NCBI GenBank assembly: GCA_963678705.1
Contig: OY783212.1
Location: 15,438,001-15,502,000, forward strand
Source: Panorpa germanica
Lineage: Eukaryota > Arthropoda > Insecta > Mecoptera > Panorpidae
Direction of reading: 5' to 3'
Length of the DNA: 64,000 bases
In this document: piece after piece, positions 8,001 through 16,176 of the stretch
Layout of the letters: each line of letters starts with the position of its first letter
How positions within the stretch are numbered: the stretch's first letter is position 1
Notes under the pieces: generated by a model
The model's database searches: none
The model's input: the letters and a program-made list of their open reading frames with translations, nothing else
Told to the model about the DNA's origin: nothing
Position numbers and translations under genes: made by a program

Positions 8001-9459
8001 TATTTGGAATGTGTTTAGAAATAATTTTTTTATTATTTATTTTATCTGAGGGAAAATCTTTAGATAATGTACATTCAAAATCTAATGTTGTAAAATAAGG
8101 GTGATATATTTCTGCTCCATTAGATTTATAAAATAATTTGTAGGTTTTTTCAGCTGGCATAATTATATTGCTAGTTGAGATTCCACAAATTTTTGTATGA
8201 GTATTATATTGTATAACAGTTTTAAATCTCTTACTACATTTATTACAAATATAAAAACGAATATTACAATGATGAATTTTACCTTTTATTAAACTACTTA
8301 AATTTTTTATACCAACAAAATGATAAGTTAAATCACCATCATCATTAATCAATTCACTAAGGACTAATAAATTAACATGTGTTTTATCATTAGAAATATT
8401 CTTACTTCTATAGCCTAATATTATTTGTTCTTCTTTTTCTATTCCCATTTTTATTAATTCATATAAATTAATTGAAATATTTAAAAATTGTTCATATTTT
8501 TCAATAATGTCTTGAGATAAAGCAAGGGGATATTCCATTTCTAATTCCTCATATCTTGTTATATTATATTTTGATGGTCTATCATTATGTCTATCTACTG
8601 GATTTAGTATACTTTCTAAAGCATACTCAAAACATCTATTATCTTCCATTTCCTTGCACTTAAATTGTCTAGTTCTAATATTTTTTACATTTATACAACA
8701 TTTTTTATTTTTAATATATTGTGGTAAATCAATATATGATCCACCTTTTATTGGTTGAAATTTATCTCTATATAAAACAGAATATTTTACTTGTTTAAAT
8801 CTATATTTAGAGTTCTTTTCAGTCCATTGATCAAATTTATTGTCAATTATATCTTCAATAACTTTAATTAATTTATGAATATCTTTTACATAACTTGAAA
8901 TTTCTATAATGTCAGTACTAAATTTATTTGTATGTGTATTTACTTCTTCTCCATCTTGATTTAATTCTACATACTCAATAAAAGTAGAAAGTTTAAACTT
9001 TAAATATTTATATTTTTCAATTTGAAATTTTATATAATTCGTTAATGGTTTTCTAATTTCTTCAAAATGTATATTAATATCTTCATTATTTTTTGAAATA
9101 AAATATTTATCACTTATTATTCCATTAAACGCTCTATTTGGTTTTAATTCTAATTCTTTAATCAATCTCTTCCTTTCTAAATTCTTTTCAAAATCTGTTG
9201 GTTTGGGAAATATATCTTCATCATCCTCTTTGATACTTCGAAATGGGGGTAAATATGGTTTTTCTATTGTAAATGGGATATCAACATTTTGGAATGGTGG
9301 TATATACTCTTCTGTTCTAGTATTATTAATATATCTCATTATTGTATTAATTAATTGTGCTTTTCTTAACTGAGATACTCCTCGAATTTTATTATCTCTA
9401 CAATATTGTTTTAATTGGATCATAGTTTGAGTTTGAAATTGGTTTCTTATATAATCCAT
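5026..9459 (-). CDS. polB: Polinton protein-primed-type DNA polymerase B with exonuclease, Endo VII-like and zinc-finger modules
   Basis: A 1477-residue open frame. From the N-terminus: a SAP-like helix pair (about 14-42, LKQYCRDNKIRGVSQLRKAQ); a C2H2 finger (about 404-427, CNKCSKRF then HTKIC); Exo I with TLDFE (near 458); a treble-clef Endo VII/HNH-like module (about 548-586, CHIC, WDHDHITGKFRGAAH, CN); Exo II (about 588-605, HNIKYDSKIF); cysteine-rich zinc ribbons (about 641-680); polymerase motif A, YLDANNLYGWAM (about 1046); motif B, NNSVYGKQ (about 1217); motif C, STDTDSF (about 1313); and a KMYAF motif (about 1382). All catalytic motifs of a DNA_pol_B_2-type enzyme are present, so it may be active. 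A low-complexity insert at about 698-733 derives from palindromic repeats. The stop overlaps the next gene as ATGA. The start follows TTAAATG. It would replicate the element, probably by protein priming as in relatives. Confidence 0.93.
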   Translation of the reverse strand: MDYIRNQFQTQTMIQLKQYCRDNKIRGVSQLRKAQLINTIMRYINNTRTEEYIPPFQNVDIPFTIEKPYLPPFRSIKEDDEDIFPKPTDFEKNLERKRLIKELELKPNRAFNGIISDKYFISKNNEDINIHFEEIRKPLTNYIKFQIEKYKYLKFKLSTFIEYVELNQDGEEVNTHTNKFSTDIIEISSYVKDIHKLIKVIEDIIDNKFDQWTEKNSKYRFKQVKYSVLYRDKFQPIKGGSYIDLPQYIKNKKCCINVKNIRTRQFKCKEMEDNRCFEYALESILNPVDRHNDRPSKYNITRYEELEMEYPLALSQDIIEKYEQFLNISINLYELIKMGIEKEEQIILGYRSKNISNDKTHVNLLVLSELINDDGDLTYHFVGIKNLSSLIKGKIHHCNIRFYICNKCSKRFKTVIQYNTHTKICGISTSNIIMPAEKTYKLFYKSNGAEIYHPYFTTLDFECTLSKDFPSDKINNKKIISKHIPNSYCFTTNEKTILRREKDSNILMKTFNNDLTDLAKNYYKIKKINEPMKWNEEDIKLFESQTNCHICGKDFEGLPSNKVWDHDHITGKFRGAAHKSCNLNLKLPNFVPIGIHNIKYDSKIFIEWILKLSKEAENIKILADTTENYKYLSKRVLVNEYETKQDSIYCSNCKISRKGENLFEKCTKCEGITKLEVCGENKIKCLKCLNIYKTAKQLCESETESLIDLSEGESLIKLFEGKSLTELFEEESPIECKNDSCTYKWEKLRITPKGTIIQSFMEIRFIDTLAFMGVSLDKAIKNLLNINSGYCYKCKKQRELKNPILLCKTPEAPETPETPNASKSNIIAYDDCEYCNTKIEKICDYSSFKYFNERYKNYSLEGKAFLLQKGVYPYEWVDDYKKFDALNLPDIKEFYSNLNCKTITDKQYKFAKDFWKHFNIDTFGEYHDRYLRLDSILLYDVFNNFRDMCYKEYQLDPVYFMSAPHLANSASLKYTKQTLELYQDQEMYEFTEKGIRGGISMISNNYALSNNCYFYDEKYEKVIKLSKEKAEEKGIYNSKKNLSYIMYLDANNLYGWAMSQKLPVSNHEWLSNEEIQDLKKNKNIMSIDDEGDIGYILDVNLGIPKELHDKFDDYALAPEHYSPKYDELSEYQKQMIDIGLGSKPSKENKKLMCTLYNKKNYIIDYRILKEYIRQGAKLFNINKGIKYIQKAWLKPYIDKNTKLRQNAKNDFEKDFFKLMNNSVYGKQMENVRNRLNVKLIKSEEAMQKMINSNHYQDRSILNEDTVLMYGKKVYVKLNKPIFGGFTILELSKLLMYKFYYNYLKPKYGDKVKLLSTDTDSFIIHVETEDFYEDIKNNIEYFDTSDYPDDHPNKIPQKNKKIPGLFKDEYNGIPIREYCGLRSKMYAFRTDNHEKKICKGIKKVNIMKMTFDKYKDCLFEQKRTIESSYSIRSFKLQLYTIQEEKIGLSPYDDKKYLIDKFNRLSYGHKNIDEFFYNK
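6998..7042 (-). repeat. In-frame GGAGTCTCT tandem repeat inside polB
   Basis: The plus strand has four near-copies of TCTGGAGtC/TCTGGAGcC in a row, encoding the Pro/Glu/Thr-rich PEAPETPETPNAS stretch of the polymerase between zinc-binding regions. The segment ends CTTGCAAAGCAG, which resembles one arm of the palindromic family. It keeps the frame and lies in what is likely a surface linker. Confidence 0.55.
7258..7375 (-). repeat. Four in-frame palindromic repeats inside polB
   Basis: Four to five units follow each other on the plus strand, including GAGATTCTCCTTCGGAGAG, TTCAAAGAGCTCTGTAAGAG and TTCAAAGAGTTTTATAAGAG. They encode the degenerate SLI(x)L(S/F)EG(E/K) units at about residues 698-733. 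The insertion keeps the frame and sits between the cysteine-rich ribbons and the polymerase region. Confidence 0.65.
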
Positions 9460-9470
9460 TTAATAGAAAA
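9455..9470 (-). promoter_or_regulatory. TTAAATG start context of polB
   Basis: The minus strand reads TTTCTATTAAATGGA with the ATG as start codon. AT-rich TAAATG contexts recur at five of the six ATG-bounded Polinton genes (here, 5027-5037, 4627-4637, 4094-4104, 2151-2161). The pattern resembles late-promoter initiators of poxvirus-like systems, but an AT-rich background also favours it. Confidence 0.35.
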
Positions 9471-9773
9471 AAAATTATTCAGTATTTTGTGAATATGGTA
9501 AAACATGATATATTATCACTTTTGGAGCACTATAATGCAGACTCTCTAGAAGTCTAAATATATGTCAATATTTTGATAAATGTTATTAATTATTGTAATT
9601 TTTAAAAAATATTTAATATTTTTAAAATATTTGGTTATATATAACAATTTTTGCAATTTTTTATAAATATTTAATATTTTCAAAATATTTGGTTATATAT
9701 AACAATTTGGTAAATTTTAGGTGTCAAATCAATCAAATCTGAGTTTGGGTTAGGTCCCCTCTTTTATATACTA

Positions 9774-9822
<49 letters not shown>
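9460..9822. repeat. AT-rich Polinton flank: 58-bp tandem duplication and (AT)n tract
   Basis: Two copies of a roughly 58-bp unit (about 9596-9653 and 9654-9711) share GGTTATATATAACAATTT and AAATATTTAATATTTT. They are followed by a GGTGTCAAATCAATC segment and then an uninterrupted (AT)n run from about 9772 to 9822. This could be the Polinton terminal region or host DNA. I found no matching inverted copy in the window. Confidence 0.6.
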
Positions 9823-9824
<2 letters not shown>

Positions 9825-12149
9825 TGTACCCTTAATAATATATGTAAATTATGATCAAATTAAATTCCAGTAAACTTGGCACAACCACCCGGAAGAATGC
9901 AAAATAACTTTAAAGTGTTTTAACTTTATCTAATATGTCTGCATTTATATGATTTCAAGTTAAGATAGCTGAAAATTAATCGAAAGTGACAAAATGTAAT
10001 TAACGAACAACGTAGACAGTGAGGGGAGAGGGGAGGAGTAGGTAAGGAAGGCAATGTTCAAGGGTCACAGGAAGTAAAACGGAAACGTAGGTAGTACAGA
10101 TCTTAAGTGTATGTGTTGTGTACAGATGTGGAGGGAGGCAAGAATGAGTATTTATCGTGAAGGAAATCTTTGGCTCAGAGGTAAACTGTTGTATCTATGA
10201 AATTATCTATAGATTTTGAAGTTATTATTTTAACAGAACAGAGTACATAACTCTTGCTTTTATAAAAGTACAAAAACCAAATATTAATTTTGTTATTGTT
10301 GATACATACGCAGGTAGGAATGTAAAGCTTCAGTTAGCTTGCACACTGCGTTACAATTTCTGTTAAAGGTAAAAAATTAACCTTGGAATTAGCTTCTAAC
10401 AAGCTTGGAACTGAAATATGCAGAGTATAAGGATGGAGACGATATTAAATATGTCTTTAATATTTTGTAGAGTATTTTCCTTTTAATTATCCTGGTCCTT
10501 TAAATAATATATATTTTAATTGCTATATATCTTCGAAAATATTGCGAATTTAAAATATTTAAATATATTTTTAAAATAGGACCAAAGTTGACTTTTGAAG
10601 TTAGTTGTGCTATAAGAAAAGAGGATCAATTGTACGTGGTGCCCTTCAACAGGGGATTTTCAAAACAACCTTCAACAAGTTTAAACAGAAGTAACATATA
10701 GTAGATTTACGCTAATTGAATGCAGTCTAAGTTAATTGTGGAATTTGTAGTCTATTATCTATTGTCTATTATCTATTGTACTTAGTATATCTGTTTTTAA
10801 TAGAGTTCAAATTTAGATTAATTTGAATTTGAATTTCAACTCAAACTATTTTTATTATTCTTCTTATTTCTATTGCACATTTATTTATGAGAAAGGGTAT
10901 CAGTATTTTATTTGGTCGGAGTCGAATTACTGAAATTATTCGGACTTGGATTCGTATATTTTTCACCGACTCCTCAGCCCTAGTTTTATCCGTCTCTGAT
11001 TATACATCACTGAATATTCGTTCTTCATATCTCAGTTGATGCATTGCGCCAGGCATATAAAATATCACTACAAGTTGACGATACGCAGTGTTATAAAATA
11101 AATTAAATAAAAATCGATTTTAAAATCTAATTCCGAAGTCACTTTTCCATTTTCCGACAGATGTACTTGTGTATATATATTCTAATTGAATTTATAATAT
11201 TGAATTACCCAGACGACTGATGGAATGTAGCTGTACCCAATTACTACTGATTTAAAGATTCGTCAGCGAATGGTTGGTTCTCCTACAGCCAATTCCAAGA
11301 ACTTGCTTGCAAGCAACTATCTTCGCAGTTTATGATCTTGTTCTGTAGTCTATCTTTAAACCAATTAGCGACTTTGTAAGAAATAATACAACAGCGAGAG
11401 TACATTTCTTATGAATCTAATTACTTAGCAATTCGATTAGGTTCTAGATTTAGTGTCAGAAAGAGAGAAAAGAAAGAAAAGAGACACTAATATATTTCAT
11501 TCTGTAGCACACTCATAGAAATGTATTTAATTAAATGGTTTTAGAAAGTGAGACCGCTTTAAATTCAAATCGTGATCCAAAACTTAAATAGAAATTAAAA
11601 CAAACTTTTAAATATTCTCTTATTACCGAATTTCAAATAATGCACTTATTACATCCTATAATATAACAATTATGCAATTTTGTAGATGCTTGCAAGTGTA
11701 AAAATGTGTAGACATTGTAAAAAAGTGTGTGGAACGAAATAGCCATCGAATTGTTTGAGGACTAGTGTCAACTAAAAATCGTCGCAGTGACTCATAAAAA
11801 ATAAATCATTTTAATTATTAATGTTAAACGATTTACTAAAGTATTATCGATTTCTTTTTGGATTGTTTTTGAAAAATTCTAATTCTTTTTATTTTATGCA
11901 ATATTTTATTTTGCGTTTCGTTCTCCATTTCTATAAATCATATGTATGCAATTTGCATATTGCAATCAAATAAATTATTTATAAATAGTACTTATTTATT
12001 ATTAAAATTAATATTATTATATATAATTATTTACCAATTCAATTTATTTAAATTGATATGATCCCATTTTGTATTTTTAATTTACGCTTTTCATTAAATA
12101 AATTTATATTTTTAACATGCGAGTATATTTATATGTGAAAGTCATATTT
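9823..12149. other. Unrecognised AT-rich DNA with one transposon-end fragment
   Basis: No credible coding region. A purine-rich patch GAGGGGAGAGGGGAGGAG is at about 10020. A short CTATTATCTATTGT tandem lies at about 10750-10785. A fragment at about 10910-10983 contains GGTCGGAGTCGAATTACTG and ends CCGACTCCTCAGCCCTAG, which resembles the GGGCTG-GGAGTCGG termini of a hAT-type family common in invertebrates; no partner end was found. Confidence 0.4.
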
Positions 12150-12323
12150 CAGTAGTGGTGAACGAACAATCCTGATTCCATCACTCCAATAAGTCGAAAT
12201 TTTGGTCTCATCACTCTCAAACATTTTTGCCCACTTGTAGCGTTGACAAAAACCATTTTCTCCAGATTTAGTATCTTCTCCACCGAATTTTCCACATTTT
12301 CGTACGTTTCTTTGTCTCAACAC
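12150..12323 (-). pseudogene. Tc1/IS630-type transposase fragment
   Basis: The minus strand encodes KWAKMFESDETKISTYWSDG and RIVRSP shortly after it, corresponding to the second catalytic Asp region of Tc1-like transposases (W-K-V-F-SDE-K-x-x-x-x-SDG). The residues upstream are only weakly similar to the family and those downstream run directly into the terminal inverted repeat. The region with the third catalytic acidic residue is therefore absent. The piece is non-functional. Identification rests on that one short motif plus the surrounding inverted repeats. Confidence 0.6.
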
Positions 12324-12644
12324 GTTTAGACTTTGTAAAGTCCATTTCCAATAATATGTGAATTAAAAAACTATCTGACTGTGTACATCAACTTAAACGC
12401 AGATTAAAACAATTACTAATGATGTTGCATCTTAAAGTGTTCACCAATTAAATCCACGCGTTCTGTGATTAATTTAGGCTGAACACGTAACATTGAAATG
12501 ACAAAATGGCCCGAAAACATTGATTTACACATTTCTTGGATTTACTTTAAAATACGTTTAGTTTTCTAAAATATCTATAAAGCTTTCTAATCATATGCCA
12601 TGTTCATCAAAAGCACGATGAACATGAAAAAAAGTTCACCACTG
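12150..12644 (-). mobile_element. Tc1-like transposon remnant
   Basis: The segment begins CAGTAGTGGTGAAC and ends GTTCACCACTG|TA, an inverted repeat of CAGTGGTGAAC with a 3-nt difference on the left. The right flank is the TA expected of Tc1/mariner; the left flank is TT, so the duplication has decayed. Inside, the minus strand keeps a recognisable transposase piece, so this is a decayed, internally deleted copy of roughly 495 bp rather than a complete element. Confidence 0.6.
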
Positions 12645-15030
12645 TATGTATATGGTATATACTACGCGGACCATTATTCTTCATGATTAAAATAGCTGTG
12701 TTCCTCTCACTTCCCACCCCAGATTCCTGGCAATTAATGAATACCTTCTAAGCCATTGGAATGTTATGTCACTCTTATTTATTTACTACAAGACCAATTC
12801 CATTTCAATCGAAAACTCTAGACGTTTTTACAACTTGAGTACAGTCAATACGCACTCAGTTGGATATTGAGATGCTGAAGAGAGAGAAAAAAAGGTAAAT
12901 CGGATAAAATGGGGGAACATTATAAGTCTGAAAATGTTCATAATAAAAGAAAAGTGAAAAGCTCTTTGAAAATGCCATTATTAATTAGTATAGAATGTCT
13001 GAAATAAAGAGGATTTATTTATCTACACAAAGAATATTGATTTTCAATGAAGGCAACCGATGTTTTGTTGATGAATTGTTGGGAGAAGTGCTAAAGTGGA
13101 ATGGCCTTTGAAGAAACAAGGATGATGTTAAAACCCGAAAGAACGTTAATAGGTTGAGTGAAATAGGTCTGTGAATATAATGGTTACAATATATGGTCGA
13201 TTGTTGAATATTTTTTTCATTTATTAAATTTAATAGCACCTAACAAGCTTCCGCCTATATGTGCTGCTTTGTCCACTTATTATATCTCCCTTAATTTACA
13301 TTTCAATTACATTCATACATAATTATATAAGAACAAATAAAAAAAGTACAAAAGAAATTATTACAACTCATTTTATCTAATTTACTGTTCAATCTCATTC
13401 GCCGCAAAATTATCCCAAATCCCTTACTCTAATTCTTCTCCTTCATTTCCTATTACTGTTTCTGCATCCCTTCTTCTTATCACTTCATCATTCTTCAATA
13501 ACATGAGTAAATTTTTGATAATTAGTGATTTTTGAGTAAGTAAATATTTGTTCTATAATTAAACGTGGATTTAATGTGATGTACAATGATTTGTGAGGAG
13601 TATAAGATCGTTAGGAGGAGGGCCGTTCCAAAAAAAAATTAAAGTTTGCAATACCTTTTTAACACACGAAATTCAAAATTTTCCATTGCTTTGAAAATTA
13701 CAAAAAAAGTAAAAAAAAAAACTTGTAACCTAATAGTTAAAATGTCATGAAATTAGGACACAAATCGTTCGAAGGATGGTGCTATCAAGAAATCGTATGG
13801 ATTTGTCAATAGTGGCGCTAGTTATATGTCACTTTAGGAACTTATTGAGTGATGTGATATTGTTCTATACGTTCTTATTATGTATTTCGATTTCATGTAT
13901 ATCTATCTCACTCTATCACATTCCTTCACAAGCCTTCTTAGTATAAATGAAAATATTCCACAGCTATGGATATGGACAAGGTCATAGAGATTCCAAGCCG
14001 TTTTCTTATTAATACCGTTTGATATTCATTTACTAATTTAATATCGTTTAGATTGTTTATATTAGACCCTAATAGCTACATGTATGAGTGTATAATGTGA
14101 AGAAGTTCGGACATTCTCCCCCATCCATTTATTATAGTCAAATATAAACAGGACGTAGTTTAAAGCGAGATACAGTTAATTAGAAGTATGATAGAACCAA
14201 AAGAAAATTGAATATACCCTTTCTCAGAAGATGGAAATACTGTAAATAGCAAGACAGCAAATCTTTGAGAACTTAAAAGTTTTTGAAGAAATGTTTAATT
14301 ACGTTAAATGTTTAATTTGGTTATTTGCTTTTGTATAAGTTCAGCTGTTGCCTATTTCTTTAAATTGATATTTTTAAATGTTATTATAAATTAGATACAT
14401 TAAGCCTAGAAATATAAAAAGCATAGTTCAGAAATAAAAGCATGAAGATACACGGTGATACACTTTTATTGAATTCATTGCTAAGAAGTACATTAATTTA
14501 GAAATAAATCACAAACCAACTTCTACTACGACATGACAACATGAATCAAATATTAGCGCCATCTATGATTCAAAGCTTATTTAAACATTGTAGAGATAAT
14601 TCTGTAGTTTCTGTTCAGTAGATATAATCGTTCCTTATTCTTTTATTTTCATACATACAAACAACCATTTTGTCGTTGATTCTAATTTACAAACACAATC
14701 ATAAATTAATTATCCTAAAACAGAAAACAAAACATTGTGATAAGCTGCGGAAATGCCAGTTAAATAAATACTAATTTAAAATAAAGTGTTTTGTTTCTTT
14801 GCTACACTTCTATAACCTTATCCAGTGTTCTCTTCGTTTCACAGATATTCCCAGAATTTATTCGTATATTCCATAAATAATTTTTTTTCGTTTAAAAAAA
14901 TAATTAACAAAATCAAAGAAGGTATAAAGCCTTACTTAAAATTCTTGAGAGAACACAAAAAATTTTCAAAGAATCTTCAAACAGTATTCGGTCTTGTGAA
15001 TTTCACAAGGTCAGCCACATTATCAGTAAA
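12645..15030. other. No recognisable gene or element
   Basis: AT-rich DNA with scattered stops in all frames. Homopolymer A runs occur at about 13630 and 13700. The 74-codon frame at 13015-13239 (minus) and the 69-codon frame at 14825-15034 (plus) show no motif and look like chance. Confidence 0.4.
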
Positions 15031-16176
15031 CTAGCTTTTACCCCCGTCGCAAGCGACGTCTGTTTTTTGTGTGTGGCTTGAATTTCATGTCAAAATTTAA
15101 TTCTATTTTTAAACTGAAATAATAAATAAATTCGTCCTATATTAATTTTACATATTATAACAATTAATTTTTCATACAAACTGACTAAGGAAATAAATTT
15201 TTTCTTAATTAAATTAATAAATCCGGGGACGCCAAAAGTCTTAAAAAAAATTTCTCTACGAAACAGGCAATTTTCAAAAACATTGACAAAGCCGTTTTCA
15301 CGCTGCCATACAAAATTTACTACCAAACATATAAGAATATAAGATCCCTAGAGTTTACCCCCGTCGCAATGCGACGTCCTTTTGTCGTGTATGATTTAAA
15401 TCCAATAAAATACTCGTAATTCGTAATTACATTTCATATTTAATTCTATTTTTAAATTGAAATAATAAATAAACTCGCCACACATATAAATAGACTAAAA
15501 AATATATTTTTTTTAACAAAATAAAAAATATTTTCAATTTATGCGTTATTTGACCAACTTTTTTTCAAAATTTGGGATTTTTTTTTTCGATTCGTAAATA
15601 AGTTACCAAGGTTAGCCTACATACAAAATTTCAATTTTCTAGCACAATTTTTACTCTCGGCAAATACTGCCCCCCGTGCCCCCAAATAAAATTTTGAAAT
15701 TTTGAATTTTTTTTTATTAATACTATACTTAATTATTCAATAATCCAGAATATGAACTTTCTTCAAAGATCCCTACCGGGCCCCCGAATTTCTTCAACCC
15801 CCCCTTTTTCAATTTTTGAATTTCTAATTTTTGAGAAATGTCAGCATTAAATAACTTAATACACATGCAAAATTTCAACTTTCTATCTTTTACGAATTAA
15901 AAGTATTACAGCAAAAAAGGGCTCACTTTTTTTCCAGATTTTTCAAAATTACGGGTTTCCAGGAAATTCAGGGAAAAATCCGGGGACGCCAAAAGTCTTA
16001 GAATTTTTTTCTCTACGAAATAGGAAATTTTCAAAAACATTGATGGAGCCGTTTTCCCGCTGCCATACAAAATTCAGTACCAAACATATAAGAATATAAG
16101 AATATAAGAATATAAGAATATAAGAATATAAACATATAAGAATATAAACATTCAGTTGGAACATTATAATATAGGA
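15031..16176 (-). mobile_element. Composite Lep1-like Helitron (non-autonomous)
   Basis: On the minus strand the element starts TCCTATATTATAATGTTCC after a host A (complement of 16177) and ends with the hairpin GTCGCTTGCGAC, GGGGGTAAAAG and CTAG before a host T (complement of 15030). TC start, subterminal 3' hairpin, CTAG end and A|T insertion are the marks of Helitrons, and both ends resemble the Lep1 group. A second hairpin (GTCGCATTGCGAC) with CTAG at 15348-15351 splits it into a complete unit (15348-16176) and a 5'-truncated unit (15031-15347). No Rep/helicase frame is present. The 96-codon minus frame at 15949-16239 is a product of the (AAGAATAT)n tract and not a gene. Confidence 0.75.
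16084..16150. repeat. AAGAATAT tandem repeat within the Helitron
   Basis: About eight near-perfect 8-bp units (ATAAGAAT/ATAAACAT) lie near the 5' end of the Helitron. Related but shorter arrays occupy the same place in the copy starting at 49552, so the array is part of the element and has expanded here. Confidence 0.8.

Larger units (their letters stand above)
1707..9770 (-). mobile_element. Polinton/Maverick (adintovirus-like) element, truncated
   Basis: All recognisable genes are on the minus strand: DNA polymerase B, a small OB-like protein, a membrane protein, a C2C2 zinc-ribbon protein, integrase, a putative structural protein and a packaging ATPase. Co-occurrence of family B polymerase, retroviral-type integrase and A32-like ATPase defines Polintons/Mavericks. 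Spacing is very tight, with 4- and 8-nt gene overlaps. The major capsid protein, minor capsid and Ulp1-like protease of complete elements are absent from the window. They may lie left of the BEL/Pao insertion or may be deleted. The right terminus is not resolved: after the polymerase start come an AT-rich spacer, a 58-bp tandem duplication and an (AT)n tract, and I could not identify a terminal inverted repeat. Confidence 0.85.
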
